This document shows, piece after piece, positions 34,202 to 46,821 of a stretch of 64,000 nt of DNA. The translations under genes and the position numbers were made by a program. The notes beneath the pieces are model-generated. The model was not told where the DNA came from, ran no database searches, and worked only from the letters and a program-made list of their open reading frames with translations. Origin of the DNA: Trichodelitschia bisporula (taxonomy: Eukaryota > Ascomycota > Dothideomycetes > Phaeotrichales > Phaeotrichaceae); NCBI GenBank assembly GCA_010356995.1, contig ML996692.1, positions 383,933-447,932 on the forward strand, read 5' to 3'. Every line of letters begins with the position of its first letter. Positions within the stretch are counted from its first letter, which is position 1.

Positions 34202-34587
34202 GTTCTCGGGGGAGGGTAGATGTAAAAGTGTGTAATCCCATACATAATATGAAGGTGTTGCCTGCTCTTGCCGTATCTGCACCGATGAAGTTAGTGTCTA
34301 TAACGTTTTGATTGTAACGGCTTGTCCTCGCCGTAGGGAAGGGCTTCAGACCGCATGTCCACGCTGCCGTGGGGAGGAGATATCACCGATTTGCAAGGCA
34401 GATATGCGCAATACACTTGACATCCTTCCTATGTGGAAGTTTGAAGTCCAGTACTTTGTACGAAGGCAAAGGGTGACCCCGTTGGAGCCGTAGACGCAAT
34501 TCCCTGCCGTCGTCAACCAACGGTACAGGACATGGCAAGAGTTCATCACACAGCATGCAGTATGGCTTCAGTGGCAATGCGTAGTAG

Positions 34588-34686
34588 TTACCGGAGAAGC
34601 ATCACGAACCCCAAAATCAATTGAAACCTCTTCTTCAACAGCCCGCACAAGGCGAACACGTCAATGAAAAGAAAAAGCAGATCCAT
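34588..34686 (-). CDS. Hypothetical 32-codon hydrophobic micro-ORF
   Basis: ATG at 34686 to TAA at 34588 encodes 32 residues: a hydrophobic stretch starting MDLLFLFIDVFALCGLL, then KKR, then a second hydrophobic stretch. This pattern could make a hairpin membrane peptide. It lies about 170 bp downstream of the TATA/pyrimidine element on the same strand. A second micro-ORF of 18 codons precedes it at about 34777. Random occurrence is quite possible. Confidence 0.25.
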   Translation of the reverse strand: MDLLFLFIDVFALCGLLKKRFQLILGFVMLLR

Positions 34687-34806
34687 CAAAAATTGTGCCA
34701 GTGAGGCCCCCGAAGGAGACTCATACCAGCACCTCTCCACGCTGTGCAATGCAGGAGGTCCTAGCAGGCTTTCGCATTCTTGAGCGCAAATAGCCCCAAC
34801 AAGGTA

Positions 34807-34860
34807 AGTATGAAGAAAAGAAGAAGGGGAGAGGAGGAGGGGGAGTTGAAGGCATTTATA
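34807..34860 (-). promoter_or_regulatory. TATAAATG plus pyrimidine tract, minus strand
   Basis: Read on the minus strand, TATAAATGCC (34860 downward) is followed within 15 bases by about 40 bases of almost pure C/T. This is the classic arrangement of strong fungal core promoters, yet no annotated gene starts just downstream. It suggests an unannotated short transcript. Confidence 0.4.
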
Positions 34861-35557
34861 CCCCCTGAGTGATGGATAGAGGCTTGGCAGTCAGGTGGTT
34901 CGGGAAAACCTCTGAGTCAAGCTGGAGGATTTTCCGGGCCCTTAATGCCTGATGCCTGACTCCCGACTCCCGAATTCTCGTTTTCGTCTCGACTACCGCG
35001 CGGGGATTGTGCTATGGTGACACTGGCGACGTGGACAACGCAGTACAACTATTGTGTGTTGCTTTTAGCCTGCTCGAAGCAACTGTGTTATCGTCCCACA
35101 CTTCATCAGGCTGATTCTAAATTTAGCATTGTTGGCACGGTCCGGTAAGTTAGAATCCATTGGCAGGCGGTCCTGAAGTTCACGATTCAAAGGTTCAACT
35201 CCTCAAATGAATGAGAAGCACATCCTTTAGCACAGATTAAGGACAGTAATTCGAATCGAATCACATATCACAGGTCCAGTCAAGACAAATCATCATGTGA
35301 AAAGCAGTCCGATTGAGTATCATCAAATCAGCACATCGCCATTAACACCCCATCATCCATGCAGCCATTATGAGTATCTTCGCTAGGTTGTATTTCCATT
35401 TTGTCTCAACCCTTCAACGCAGACATGCAACGCATGTTTAACCCCCGAAGAAATAGACAGGAACGTCGCAAATCAATCCTCCCAACGATCATCCTTGGCA
35501 GACAAATCCTTCTGGAACCATCCACCACAAGCGATTGGGTTCATTCTGTGTCGCTCT

Positions 35558-35977
35558 TTACAACAGACCGGCAACCATGACGGCAGCACCGAAGACGGCA
35601 CCGGCGGGGACGGCAACATGCTGAGCAGCACCGCTGCTAGCAGAGGCGGCAGAGGCGGTCTTGCTGGCAACCGAAGCGGCGTTGGTGCTCGCGGCGCTGT
35701 TGGCGGAGGAGGCGACGCTGCCGGCGTGGCTGTTAAGGCTGCTGATCTTGGAGCTGATGCTGTCGGCGGCGCTGCCCGTAGCAGTGGCGGCAACAGACTG
35801 GGCGCTGCTGATGGACGAACCGATGTCGCTGAGAGCCGACGACTCCTTGCTGACGACCGAAGTCAAGACGCTCGAGCCCTGGCTGACGACCGACGAGATC
35901 ACGGAGGATGCCGACGACCCGACCTGCGCCGCAGCGAGGGAGGCGAAGAGAGCAACGAGGGGAGTGGAGAAACGCAT
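35558..35977 (-). CDS. Small secreted Ser/Ala-rich protein, probable GPI anchor
   Basis: Single exon, 139 residues. The N-terminus MRFSTPLVALFASLAAAQ is a signal peptide with cleavage near AAAQ. The mature part is almost only Ser, Ala, Val, Thr and Gly (for example SSVISSVVSQGSS) and should be heavily O-mannosylated. The C-terminus PAGAVFGAAVMVAGLL is a hydrophobic tail preceded by small residues (SGAA), as in GPI-anchored wall or membrane proteins. Such proteins are common, fast evolving and mostly of unknown function in ascomycetes. A TATAAAG element sits about 185 bp upstream on the same strand. Confidence 0.8.
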   Translation of the reverse strand: MRFSTPLVALFASLAAAQVGSSASSVISSVVSQGSSVLTSVVSKESSALSDIGSSISSAQSVAATATGSAADSISSKISSLNSHAGSVASSANSAASTNAASVASKTASAASASSGAAQHVAVPAGAVFGAAVMVAGLL

Positions 35978-36160
35978 TGTGAGGATTGGAGGTTGTGTGG
36001 TTGTTGCAAAGAGTGGGTGGTTGGAGGATTAGAGGTTGCAGGAGGACCGGTGAAGTTTTGCAGAGGGAGGATGTTGGTTTGCTTTCGGGTGAAGGTTGAA
36101 GAAGGCGGGTTGTGTGGATTGGTTTTAAGGAGCATCGAAGGTTCCGGCAGGCACCTGTGT

Positions 36161-36167
36161 CTTTATA
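36161..36167 (-). promoter_or_regulatory. TATA box of the Ser/Ala-rich protein gene
   Basis: On the minus strand the sequence is AATTATAAAGACAC, about 185 bp before the ATG at 35977, followed by a C/T-rich leader. Spacing and sequence fit a fungal TATA box. Confidence 0.5.
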
Positions 36168-38330
36168 ATTCTGGCCTATGCATGGCGTCATAGTGTGAAC
36201 GGCCCACTCTCGTCAAACAAGGCAGTAACGACTCTCTCGCGCTTTCCCGCCCGTTACAACGGAGGAGCAAGTACCACCAGCTGCGCCCCAACCCCCAGGG
36301 AGGAGAGGGCGCATTGATCAATCCCTGGCCCGAATTGTCCCATCTTCTCCCATCTTGTGCCATCTTGTACCATTTTCAGCCACCGCCGCGGTCCGGGAGA
36401 GGTCAAAGGATGGATGCTCCCTTCCAAAAAGCAACTAGTATACCCTGCAACCGGCTGCTTCAGCCGTGGAACGAAGCAGAGAGCAACCAATTGTTCGCCT
36501 TCTCCAGCCCACTATCCCACTGATCCGGAGGTGTAAGCCCCACTCAGCTTCTTGCCACCCCAGTTCCTGCATTTGCATCGCCAGCCAAGAGAGGAGCTTC
36601 ATGGTGCGGCTGCAGGCTCCCGAACTCGCCAGCGGCAGCAGGAGCATCAGCCCCGCAAGCGGGAACAGCGCATCCCCCGCAGTGTGAGACGGCCTCACCC
36701 TCCCCCCCCCCGCCTCCATGCCCCAGCCAACCGGTCCACCCCAACGGCCCAAGCAACTTGCCCATGCAGCAATCCCTTCAGCCCCTCAACCCAAAAAACC
36801 AGAAAGCATGATGCGATTAGCCCCTTCTCGCTCGACGCAACCGCGGTGCCAGCCTTGCACGTTGGCCCTTCGACGTCGACCCTGGCACGGTGCCCCGGCT
36901 AGCCCGCCCCAGGCCAGCCAAGCCTCCTGGCGCGCATTCTGGAAACAAGGCCCGGAGACGGGCGGAGGCGCCACTGCCAAGTGCGCCCCGCCGCGAAGCC
37001 CGAGGCTTGTTTGATCAATCGACGTCATGGGCGGAATGTCAGCGGCGACATGGGGAAGCCACACTTTGTAATTCATTACCGTAAGCACTTCCTGGGGATG
37101 ATATTGTAAGGGCTGCTCGGATATTGCGAGGGCAATCCCTTGAGGGACGCGTGGCTGCTGCATGCCAGGTGCCGAGTTACGTAGCACAGGGCTGAGCGGC
37201 ACAAGGTTTCGTGTGACGGGGTTGCTGTGGCGAAGGTGCTGGGTGGGACAGCTCATGCCTCATTTTGTGTGGGGGAGAGGATGGCCGCGGGTGAAAGAGC
37301 CGCTTCTTCAAGCGCCGGCCTCGCTGGGGAGATAATGGTACTGGCTCATTACTGCTGTCCCTCAGTCCCAACGCGGGAGCCGAGCCTGATGCGAGAGCGA
37401 ATCAGTGTACCATCACCGCACCGCCATCTGGCCAGTTCCCTTCACCAGCAGCAGAACCTGCAGCACCCTTCCTCCGTTCAACCCTCTCTCCACTCCCTCC
37501 GCCACCGTAGCTGCCGCTGGACGAGTACGGTAGCACGTTACACGTCCAAGGTCTCAGACACCGCCGAGGCCGGCTCGCAGCTCCGCAGGTCGCAGCCTCG
37601 TAACTGCAAACCCGTATCCAATGCACCTTGCATCTGCAGCCTGCGGCTGCACTCCGCAATCCGTCCAATGTGTCCCGCGGCCCCACCTCCGAGACAGCAA
37701 AGCCAGCGTCACCGACGTTGGAGGCTAGCAGAGGGGGATCGAGATCACCCACGACGGGCGCTCCACTTACGTACGTGGGACGACAAACAGGCGCCCACGG
37801 ATGCTCAATGGATGCCGCTTAGGCGCTGTGGCATTTGGAAGCTTCCGTAGTCGCATTGTCTGGCTCGAAGCTCTCTCGTGGGTGCGGCAGGTTGGGGGGA
37901 AATGATACATAATGAATACATACAGTCTATGCCCAAGCACCCGCCCGTTGTTCCTGAACGCATGTAAGAAATCAAGCAAGGAAACATCAGACTTCGCCAC
38001 CCGCGATCCTCCTGCGTCCAACCGCTGTCTCCGTACCACATGGAGTGGGGAACACAGTACAAAGCGCACCCGCCCCTCGTCATGATCCGTCGGTTGCCCC
38101 GCAACAGTCAGTTTACAACACACAGCAACCGAGACACAAAATACACCACGGTCAAGCAAAGCAAAAGCTAAGTAAAGCTGCCAGGTTCATGCACTACTGA
38201 GCCCTTCAGGAATACATAGAGGCGCATTATTGCGCGGGAACATAATAAACCACCAAACAACGCTCCACGATAACCCTCGTTTGCCATGAACCCAGCATTG
38301 TGGCACCCTCCCGCTTACACTTTCCTCTCT
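36168..38330. other. Gene-free GC-rich region
   Basis: A 2.2-kb stretch between the Ser/Ala-rich gene and cullin. Open frames on both strands (about 36550-37260 and 37227-37850) are proline/arginine-rich and lack domains, good starts or splice structure. The right 100-400 bases should be the cullin 3' UTR. No repeat, tRNA or transposon is recognised. Confidence 0.45.
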
Positions 38331-40758
38331 CTACGCCAGATAGCCGAGCTCGTCGCCCTCGAGACGCTCCAGGTAGTCCTTTTCGAGCAGGATGTCGATA
38401 CACTTCTTGATGTCAGACACCTTGGGCGTGAAGCGGTTCTTGATCTGCTGGATCGTGTCGTTGACGAGCAGGGCGTGCTTGAGCTTCTTGCGCGACTTCA
38501 TGATGCGCACAATGGCCGACTGCACACTGTTAGCTACCCCGCCTCGCAAAACCATACGCAACAAGGGAAGGGGCTGAAAAACTCACCTGGATAAGCATCT
38601 TGCGGTCTTCCTCGATCGTCTTATGCGTATCCTCGACTTCCTGCTTAGACTCCGAGCGGACAGTGATGTTGAGGTTGATCTTGAGCTTCTTGGCCTTGAA
38701 GCCCAGGTTTAGCTTGTAGACCGTACCGCTCTCAGGCTTTGCGTTCTCCGGCTCGGCGAACAGCACGCGGGCCTTGACTAGTATGCCCAGCGACGGGTCC
38801 AGCGTCTCCTTGTTCAGCTTGGTTGCCGACGCCATCTCGTCGTACGTCACCGTGTCGGACTCGTTGAACAGCAGAAGCATAGCCATCTGGTACGTCGACA
38901 CCTGGAACGTGGGCGCAACGCGGGTGTTCTGGGCCCGCGCATAATTGGCACGCATTTCGCCCTTGCACAATTGCCACAGCCAGGAAAGCTTGCGTCCCTG
39001 GTGCTTGTTGTTGTAGAAGCTCGCGAACCGATCGGACGTCTTGGTGATAATCTGCGGCGGAGCAAAGGTCGTGGTCGGCGCGTTGAGCGGCCAGAAGCCG
39101 GTGCCGAGGATATGGTAGCTGGCGTCAACAGCGTTCTTGAGATCAGTCTCCTCCAAGTTGGTCGCGAGCCAGCCCTTGTAGGCCGAGTTTAGATCTTTGC
39201 TGATCTGGATGTCCTGGAACATGCGCTGCAGCTTGTTGGTGTACTCGAAGCCGCACGCCTCCTTGAGCTTCCCGATCATGCTTAACTCGGCGTCCTCCGA
39301 CGAGCTGGTGGTGTGCACCAAGCGCTTGGCTAACATGCGCGAGTAGAATTTCTGGAACACATCCTTGTCCTCAATGTACTTGAACACCGTCATGATATCG
39401 GCCTGGCACTTTTCCATGTCGTCCTCCTCCGACATCTTGGCCCCCGACTTCTTGAGCAGAGTATCCGTGTACTTGGCCAAGAGCTCAGGGCTCCGCGTTG
39501 ATCCAGATTTGCAGACCTTGTTGCGGTTGACGAATTCACGGCAGGCATTGTCCAGTGAGCGAACGAACTCGGAATCGCCGTTAAAAGCTGTGTTAACCAA
39601 AGCCTGGTATTGCGTATGAACCTCGAGCAGTGCATCGACATACACCTTGGGGTCAAGATTGTCGCCATCGGCAGCCACCTTCTCCACGGCAGAGAGACCG
39701 CACTTGCGTACGTGAGTCTCGAAGCGCGTGCGGAGTGGATCCAGGCCCTCTTTGATGCGGGAAAGCAGGCGATACATGCGAGCAAGGTCCTCCTGGCGGT
39801 CAGCGTCGAGCAGCACCTGGAACTCTTCGCGGAGGACAGCCGAGTGCTCCGTGATGAGCACGCTCTCACAAGCTTCAGCAAGCGGCGTGACAATCTCAGG
39901 CAGAAGGTAGAGAAGAGCGCGCGATTTCTCCTCCTCTAGCCTAGTCTCAGCCTTCTTCATGTACTCCACCACAGTGTTGTCGGCGAGAAACTGCTTCGAT
40001 TCCCGGGAGTAGTACTCAGATGTGGCCGCGAGGAAGGGTTTCTCGAAGTAGTCCTTGTAGACCTCGAGGGTCGGCTTGCGGCTGTCTGACTCGTCCAGCC
40101 CGAGGCAGACGAAAGATTGCACCACCGCCTTCACTTGCATGTTCTCCACTGTCTCCCCGTTGCGCTCCTTCTCTACAAGCCGTAGGCAGGCGTTCATGAT
40201 GCTGTCGTGTGTTGAGGCGAACATGTCTAGCTTCCACCGGACCAAGTGCAACGTGTAGATGTCGTAGACATTTTTCTTACCCTCATCCACCTCGCGCTTC
40301 ACCCAGTGCCGGTTCAAGTAATGGAATAGGTTATTGATGTAACGTGCCGCTGTCGTGTATCTATCCCACTCCTTGATGTAGAAGGCGATGAGCGCCTCAT
40401 TGGTGTGGGTTTGGGATTTCTGGTTGACGCCGTCCAAATGAGCCTGCAGGTAGTTGATGAGATGCTGGTAAAGATCCTCCCCAAGCAGATGCGCTGTGGA
40501 ACTACTGGTTAGTTCGGAAATGAAGCAGGTACGAGAAGACTGACCGCCACCTTTGGTGCCGTTGCTTTGAAATGTGCCAGTACTCGGGACCTTCTGCGCT
40601 GTGCAGAAGTTGTGGATGGCCGAGTACAGTCCCAAGTACGTCTTGCTGTCCATACCCTCTGACAGCTGTGTCATGATGCGATCGACGCCGATTTCGAGGA
40701 ACTCCCACGTTGCGACGGGGTCGTCCTTGTTCGGCATCTTAGGCATGGGAGCGGGCAT
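38331..40758 (-). CDS. culA: Cullin-1, scaffold of SCF ubiquitin ligases
   Basis: Predicted 769 residues from exons 40758-40545, 40493-38587 and 38519-38331. Cullin-1 (yeast Cdc53, Aspergillus CulA) bridges Skp1/F-box proteins at its N-terminus and the RING protein Rbx1 at its C-terminus. The N-terminal [13 protein letters not shown] and LYSAIHNFC blocks are cullin-1 type rather than cullin-3 or -4. Three-helix cullin repeats run to about 380; the cullin homology domain follows, with [10 protein letters not shown] and [15 protein letters not shown]. The last exon carries the neddylation site [13 protein letters not shown] with its Lys, and ends in the winged-helix block GYLA. All key parts are present and length is normal. 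The initiator region has three close ATGs (MPAPMPKM); the first was used. Confidence 0.96.
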
Positions 40759-41440
40759 GGCAGATGTGGTTGCCGTGCTGCGCGCACGGAAAGCGTTGGA
40801 TGTATCCTTTGACGGTCAAGGTTTGACGCAGTTCGACCGTCGGGTTTGCCTGGTCCTGGAGTCGTGAACGCGTGGCTTAGGGTGAGGTGGGAGTGGGGAT
40901 GGCGGAGCAGGCGGAGTCGATCCCTAGAAAAGGGCAGGCAGCGGGGAGTGAAACTGGAAACGGGGAGGAGTGGACGGTGTAGGTGGTGAAGTAGAAGAGA
41001 GAGACGAAAGGTAAAGCAGTGCGTTGTCGGAAGAGCTCAGTGACTGATCACACCTGTAGTGCCGCTGCCTGTCTCGTGGACCGTGTTGAGGTTGGCCGCT
41101 GACGCCTTGGTCTTGGCCTGAGGCGCTGATTTGGAGCCACTATCTTTTGGTCACCGCCAGCACAAATGAGAGTCAGGCGGTCTGGCCCACCGCGAAATCA
41201 CCAAACTTATTGGAAAAGCACAGCACATTGGATGACAGACATGAGCTTTCTGTCGGTTTCCATATTGCAGATGCCTATTTGTGACTTCTAGCTACCTAAT
41301 CTAGTGCGTACCGTACGTATGAGCATAATAGCATCAGTCCGGAGACCTGAACCACAAAACTGTTCCCTCAAGGCTCCCTCAGGTGACCTCTATATCGAAA
41401 CAAACCAAGGTACCAACGGCGCCGCAACTGCTCCTGGGCG
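40759..41440. promoter_or_regulatory. Cullin-1 upstream region
   Basis: A 682-bp stretch between the cullin start and the end of the SEC5 gene, both on the minus strand. It should hold the cullin promoter and leader and the SEC5 3' UTR. No specific site or gene is recognised. Confidence 0.4.
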
Positions 41441-44400
41441 TTACCTAGGCCGCGAACCCGGCCGGCTCGCAATACTCGGCCTCGAGTCCGGTCGTCCCCC
41501 TTCACCTGCCCGAGTGTTCATACGCGTCCGTTTGAAGCATACAAACTCGACCTTCGTCGACTCTCTGAGCCGCCTAAGCGTCGAGCGCATCTCCTGCAAC
41601 TCATCCTGCAGCCGAAGTCGCGCCTCGTTGTCTGTCCGCTGATCCAGCGACACGTAAATTGCATTCTGGATCTCACCAGCGCGTTCCGTAGTATAGTTAT
41701 TCATCGTTTGTGCGATGAACTCTACGTCCAGCGTCGCCTGTACCAAGGCTGACAGTGTGAAACGCGGCTTGGTCTTGAAGCAGACCATGAGTGTCCCGCT
41801 GAGAGCCTCAAGCAGGTGCTTGAGTATGGGAGCCGTGAGAGGTGCGGCTGTTGTGCTGACTTCCGAGTGTGTCAAGACGAGCGAAAGCAGGACCTTGTAG
41901 ACGTAGGGCCTGGCATCCGTCGGACGAGTGTTGTCTGGCTCCCATGACGGAGCGTTGATTCCATCGCGAATGATCTTATCAAGACGTGATGAAATGGGTT
42001 GCACGTATGACGTAAAAAGGCGCGAATCGATCTGGGAGAGCACGTCACGGATCGTGGCGGTCTCGTCTGTAAGCTTTACGCTGAAGAATGTCTCGAATTG
42101 GCCGACGAGGTGAGGGACAACGTCGTTACGAAGGGATTGGATATTGCTGAGGGTGAGCAAGATGCGTATGTTCTGGACACGTTAGTTATAGGCATCACTG
42201 AAAGCAGCGAAAGCTTTACCCGGTCCTGCGCATCCCAAGTGCCTCGTTTCCCATCCGCGTTTTCCTCGGCATCAACAGGCACGGCAAGGCCGTCCTCGCC
42301 ATCCCAGCTGTCGTCCATCATCTTCTCTTGTTCCGCAATCTCCACCATACCACTGAGCGCCTTGTAGATGCTTGCGGCGAACTGGTTCCGCACCGACTGC
42401 AGAACCTTGCCAGAAGGAGGAACCACGACTTCAGGAGCATCAGGCCTTTTCGTGGCTTCGGATAGGTACAGCAGCTTTTGCAGGTTAACCAGGAGGAAGG
42501 ACTCGACATGCAAGAATCTCTTCGGCATATTTGTCAGATCATGCCTGTCTGGAGCTTGCGTCCAGTCTTCCAGCACTTTGCAATTTTCCGCATCATGGTT
42601 CCACGCCGCACAAGCTGCCGATACACAGCGCTCTCGAACAGTGCCGACCATAAACTTGAGAGTATCGATAGAGCGTGCGCCGTCCTTCATGAAACTGATG
42701 TTCGCCATTTCGCTCGCCGCATTACCAACTAGCAGTAATATCTTAGCAAGATAATGGGCTCCACTAAGAGAATCGGCATACGGCGGCCAGAAGGCAAACT
42801 TTTCCCACGACTCCCCGGTGCGTGGTGAGGGAGGCGGTACGTTAGCCGGGTCGAACTTAAAGCGTGAGTCCACGAAGGGAGATAAGGTGGCAGACTTTGG
42901 CGTATGGGGAGTCCTCGGCGTGTCAGGTGTTGGAGGAATTGGGGAGAAGAGCAGAGATATGTCCTCGACGGGAGGATCCGAAAAGAACGATACAAGTTCC
43001 TCTCGTATGATCTTGATCAGTTCCTGTGCTCCGTTCGACAGATCCTTCACTCCGTCCATGGACAAGCGATGGTGCTTCCGGCTCGCGCCGTCTATGCCGA
43101 TTGGTAAGGTCTTTTGCGCACGACCTTCGATGAACGACTGCACCGTTTCCCAAAACTCGATCACCTCTCCAAGGACACCGCCCTGCGTAGACAAGAGGGT
43201 TGTGAGACATGTGTAGATGTGGTCCCAGGTTTCGATGACTTGGGGAGAGTCGAATCTCGAATTTGAACTACCATCGGGCGTTGCTGCTCGCAAATATGTT
43301 GCTAGCTGCCGTCCAGTAGGTTTGCCGGAGTTAGCGAGACGTCTTCGAAGGATCTCAATCTCTACCCGTGAGCGCTCAAACGTCGTGGTGATCTTGGACT
43401 TGAGAAAGTCGTATCGGCTAAGCAGCCAAACCCAGATGGGATTGTCTTCCACTCCAAGCTCGAGTAGCACACTGATGAGCTCCATGTGCTCCTCCGACTT
43501 GTTCGTTTCGGAAGCAGGGTGCTTAGAGAAGTGGGTTCCGGCCAGCTTCCGCCATACTTCCCGCTTAAAGTCACTGACCTGCTTCTCAACATCTGCCCAC
43601 ATACGAGCGGTGACGATGACCTGGTTCACTTCCTGGTCCGTCAACGGTATCCTGTTTTCCACGGACGTTTCCACAATGCTTCGAGCGTCGTCGGCGGCTT
43701 TTCGAGTTCTGATGTATTCCTCAACGAGCGCCTCATTGTCCCTGCGCTTGATGCATTCGCTGATGGAAGATCCGAGTTCGAAGAGACTTCTATGCTTCTC
43801 CATGCACGAAATGACCGCCTTGAGGCTATCTTCCTTCTCTCTTCCTCCTAGCGCCGGCCCCCAGACCTCCTCTGCCTTGACGGCGACTTCAGTGAGGGGT
43901 ACTTTGATCGGCAGAACGCCGTATTCCATCTCCTTGATCAAGGCGTTTTTCCGCTTGTCGTTTGGTAAAGGCTTGTCACCAAGAGAAGGGAGAGCCATGC
44001 TCATTCGCTTGAACTGCCCACTGTTCTTGCTCTGGTGTCTTCCTTGCGATCTGCGCTGCCCAGGCTGAGCGTCCGACTCCAGGCCTTGGTTGCGCATCTC
44101 ATTGTAGACATTGTCGATAGTGGCTTTGGCGCGAACGAAGCGCTCAAAGTTGGACTCGACTAGCACTTTGAGGGATGCTGACTTCTTCTCGATAGACCGA
44201 GAAAGAAAGTCAAGTCCTGCCAGCAGGGAATCGGTGGAGTCTCCGTTGTGAACTTGTGCAAGGAACAGTGAAGGTGAGAAAGTTGTGGAGGAGAGCAAGA
44301 AGCGATTGCCTGCAACGCGTCAGTTTTCGTATGCACACGTGTAGTTTCATGAAGCATACGGAGCTTGGAGTCCTCCTCAATAGGCAGGCCGCGCTGGCGC

Positions 44401-44672
44401 AGTATCTGGATCACGCTCTGGGGACCACCAAGGGGGTCGGGTTCGTCCTTTTGCACCAGATTCTCCACGCCATCCTTGGTCCTCTCTGCGCCAGGAATGC
44501 TCGAGCGGTAGCTGGCATTGCGATCAAGGACGGAGAACCGCGACTTGCGCTTCGTGATTCGGGCAGGCTCCTGCTCGTCTTCAGAGCTGTCATCATGGTC
44601 CTTTCCGGCAGGCCATTCGGCAGGGAAGAGAGTGTCGATTTTGTAGTGATTGAGCAAGGTGCTCTCGATCAT
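41441..44672 (-). CDS. SEC5: Exocyst complex component Sec5
   Basis: Predicted 1,044 residues from exons 44672-44360, 44309-42220 and 42172-41441. Sec5 is one of eight exocyst subunits tethering secretory vesicles to the plasma membrane at growth sites, such as hyphal tips. The N-terminal LNHYKIDTLFP block, the R-N-RFLLSSTTFSPSLFLAQVH join across intron 1 and the following helical LLAGLDFLSRSIEKKS are typical of fungal Sec5. The rest is helical rod, with Ser/Pro-rich loops (for example around SPIPPTPDTPRTPHTPKS, likely phosphorylated). Intron 2 joins DR to NIRILLTLSNIQSLRNDV in phase. The last 25 residues are rich in Arg, Pro and Ser. It is divergent from IDH2. Confidence 0.92.
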
Positions 44673-45448
44673 GGTGAGTAGGAGTACGGTGTTATGAAGG
44701 ACGGTGTGGCTTATGTAGACTCCCCGCACTTGTCAACAGATCAATGTGCTACCTCCCGGGTGCTCCACAGTTCGATGCTCAACGGTCAACGGTCAATGTT
44801 GGCTCGTGCTTAGGACACGCCCGGCGCTTGGCAACCGAGTACTACACACTACGTACCAACGTACGAAGTACAGTCTACAAGATGCCACACCTTTGGCTAC
44901 GCCGTTTTCGTCTGGCAAAGAGTGGGGGCTTGGGACTCGTCACTGTATAAAAACTTGGTGGAGTGAGAGGAGTAACTTTGTGTGCCTTGCCCTTGCGTCG
45001 CTCTGAACCTCAGCCGGCGGGGCAGCGGGAAGTCGAGTTGGTGAGGACGTGGAGTGAGGGGAAGGCAAGGCTTTAATTCCCGCAAAGAACAAGAAGCAGA
45101 ATCCAAGAAGTGTTTGCTGTTTGGATTTCCACTCCATATCAAAAGCACCCAGTGCTAGTTACGACCATTTTGCTTCGTGTTGTTCCCTCTTGGTTCTGCC
45201 CTCACAGAATTCCAGTGCTCAAAACAAGCCTATCACAGGCCCGCCGCCCTGCCCTCCCGCCGCAGCTCCACCTTGCTTTTGCGCTGCCATCCACCCGACT
45301 TATCGAAGCTCTGTGGAGTGAACGGAAATCCCACCACCACCACCACCACCAACCCACCAACAACCCCTCACGTCTCACAATTCTTACTCCTCGAGCGCTG
45401 AACTCACTTTCACACACCTAATTGGTGCCATACAACACCCCCTTCGCC
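44673..45448. promoter_or_regulatory. Shared upstream region of SEC5 and IDH2
   Basis: A 776-bp divergent region. It contains a (CAC)n microsatellite at about 45331-45352 in the presumed IDH2 leader and a C/A-rich stretch up to the ATG. No specific regulatory site can be named. Confidence 0.4.
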
Positions 45449-46821
45449 ATGCTCAGCACTCGTTCCCTCCACGCGCCGGCACGCCAATGCCTCCGCCAAC
45501 TCAAAACCCCGCACCGCTTCGCGCCCGCTTGCCAGGTACCTATGATTCTTTGCCAGTACACTTGAAACTCTGGCTAACTTGCGCTCACAGCAGGCGCGCT
45601 ACCTCCAAACCACACCTGAGTCCGAGAAAATTGCTCGCTTCAAGGGTACCAAGGGCAGCGATGTACGCCCCCACGCTTTGAGATAGGAACGAAAATAGGA
45701 TGGAGGGCTAATCAGACCTCCAACAGGGCAAATACACAGTCACGCTTATTGAGGGTGACGGCATTGGACCTGAAATATCCAAGTCGGTTAAGGAAATCTT
45801 CGCCGCTGCTGGTGTACGTTTCTCAGCCCCGCCCGCTTCCGTGCTAACCTTTGCAGGCACCTATCAAGTGGGAACCTGTTGATGTCACGCCGACCCTTAA
45901 GGATGGCCGCACTGTCATTCCCGACGATGCCATTGCCAGCGTAACCCGCAACTATGTCGCGCTCAAGGGTCCCCTGGCTACCCCCATTGGCAAGGGCCAT
46001 GTGTCGCTGAACCTGACGCTGCGTCGCACCTTCAACCTGTTTGCCAACGTCCGGCCCTGCAAGTCCATTGTCGGCTTCAAGACGCCGTACGACAATGTCA
46101 ACACCGTGCTCATCCGTGAGAACACCGAGGGCGAGTACAGTGGCATCGAGCACGTTGTCGTCGACGGCGTCGTGCAGAGCATTAAGCTCATCACCCGCGA
46201 GGCATCGGAGCGCGTTCTGCGCTTTGCCTTCCAGTATGCGCGCGAGGTGGGCCGGAGCAAGGTGCGGGCGGTGCATAAGGCGACCATCATGAAGATGAGC
46301 GACGGTCTGTTCCTCAGCACAGCGCGCAACGTGGCCAAGGAATACCCCGATATCGAGTTCGACGCTGAGCTGCTTGACAACACCTGTCTGAAGATGGTGA
46401 CGGACCCGACGCCCTACAACGACAAGGTGCTCGTCATGCCCAACCTGTACGGCGACATTCTTTCCGACATGTGCGCTGGTCTGATCGGCGGACTGGGTCT
46501 GACGCCGTCGGGCAACATTGGCGACGAGTGCAGTATCTTCGAGGCCGTTCACGGAAGCGCCCCCGATATCGCGGGCAAGGCCCTTGCCAACCCCACGGCG
46601 CTCCTGCTCAGCAGCATCATGATGCTGCAGCACATGGGACTGAACAGCTATGCTGACCGGATCCAAGCAGCCATCTTCAAGGTTCTGGCTGAGGGAAAGG
46701 TGAGCTTCTTCGGATTTTGGGATTGGAGCAAACGGCTAATGTATCACAGACCATCACAGGCGATCTGGGCGGCAAGGCGAAGACGCACGAGTATGCTAAT
46801 GCGGTCATCAAGGCGTTGTAA
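45449..46821 (+). CDS. IDH2: NAD-isocitrate dehydrogenase, catalytic subunit 2, mitochondrial
   Basis: Predicted 386 residues from exons 45449-45535, 45591-45662, 45727-45813, 45857-46699 and 46750-46821, all phase 0. With IDH1 it forms the octameric enzyme that converts isocitrate to 2-oxoglutarate in the TCA cycle. The basic, Ser/Arg-rich N-terminus ending ARYLQTTP is a mitochondrial presequence. [11 protein letters not shown], the R-x3-L-R substrate arginines in [29 protein letters not shown] and [19 protein letters not shown] with its metal-binding aspartates are intact. The isocitrate and NAD motifs are those of the catalytic rather than the regulatory subunit. An alternative acceptor CAG-CAG at 45588-45593 could drop one Gln. 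Confidence 0.96.

Larger units (their letters stand above)
34202..35557. other. Intergenic region with a possible small minus-strand transcript
   Basis: Between the 3' ends of two genes lies 1.36 kb. The only gene-like structure is a minus-strand TATAAATG followed by a long C/T tract and two tiny open frames (listed next). The rest, 34860-35557, is without recognised content. Confidence 0.45.

Noticed and set aside
36550-37850. Several open frames in the cullin-side intergenic region
   Set aside because: Pro/Arg-rich chance frames from GC-rich DNA on both strands; no conserved motif or splice structure.
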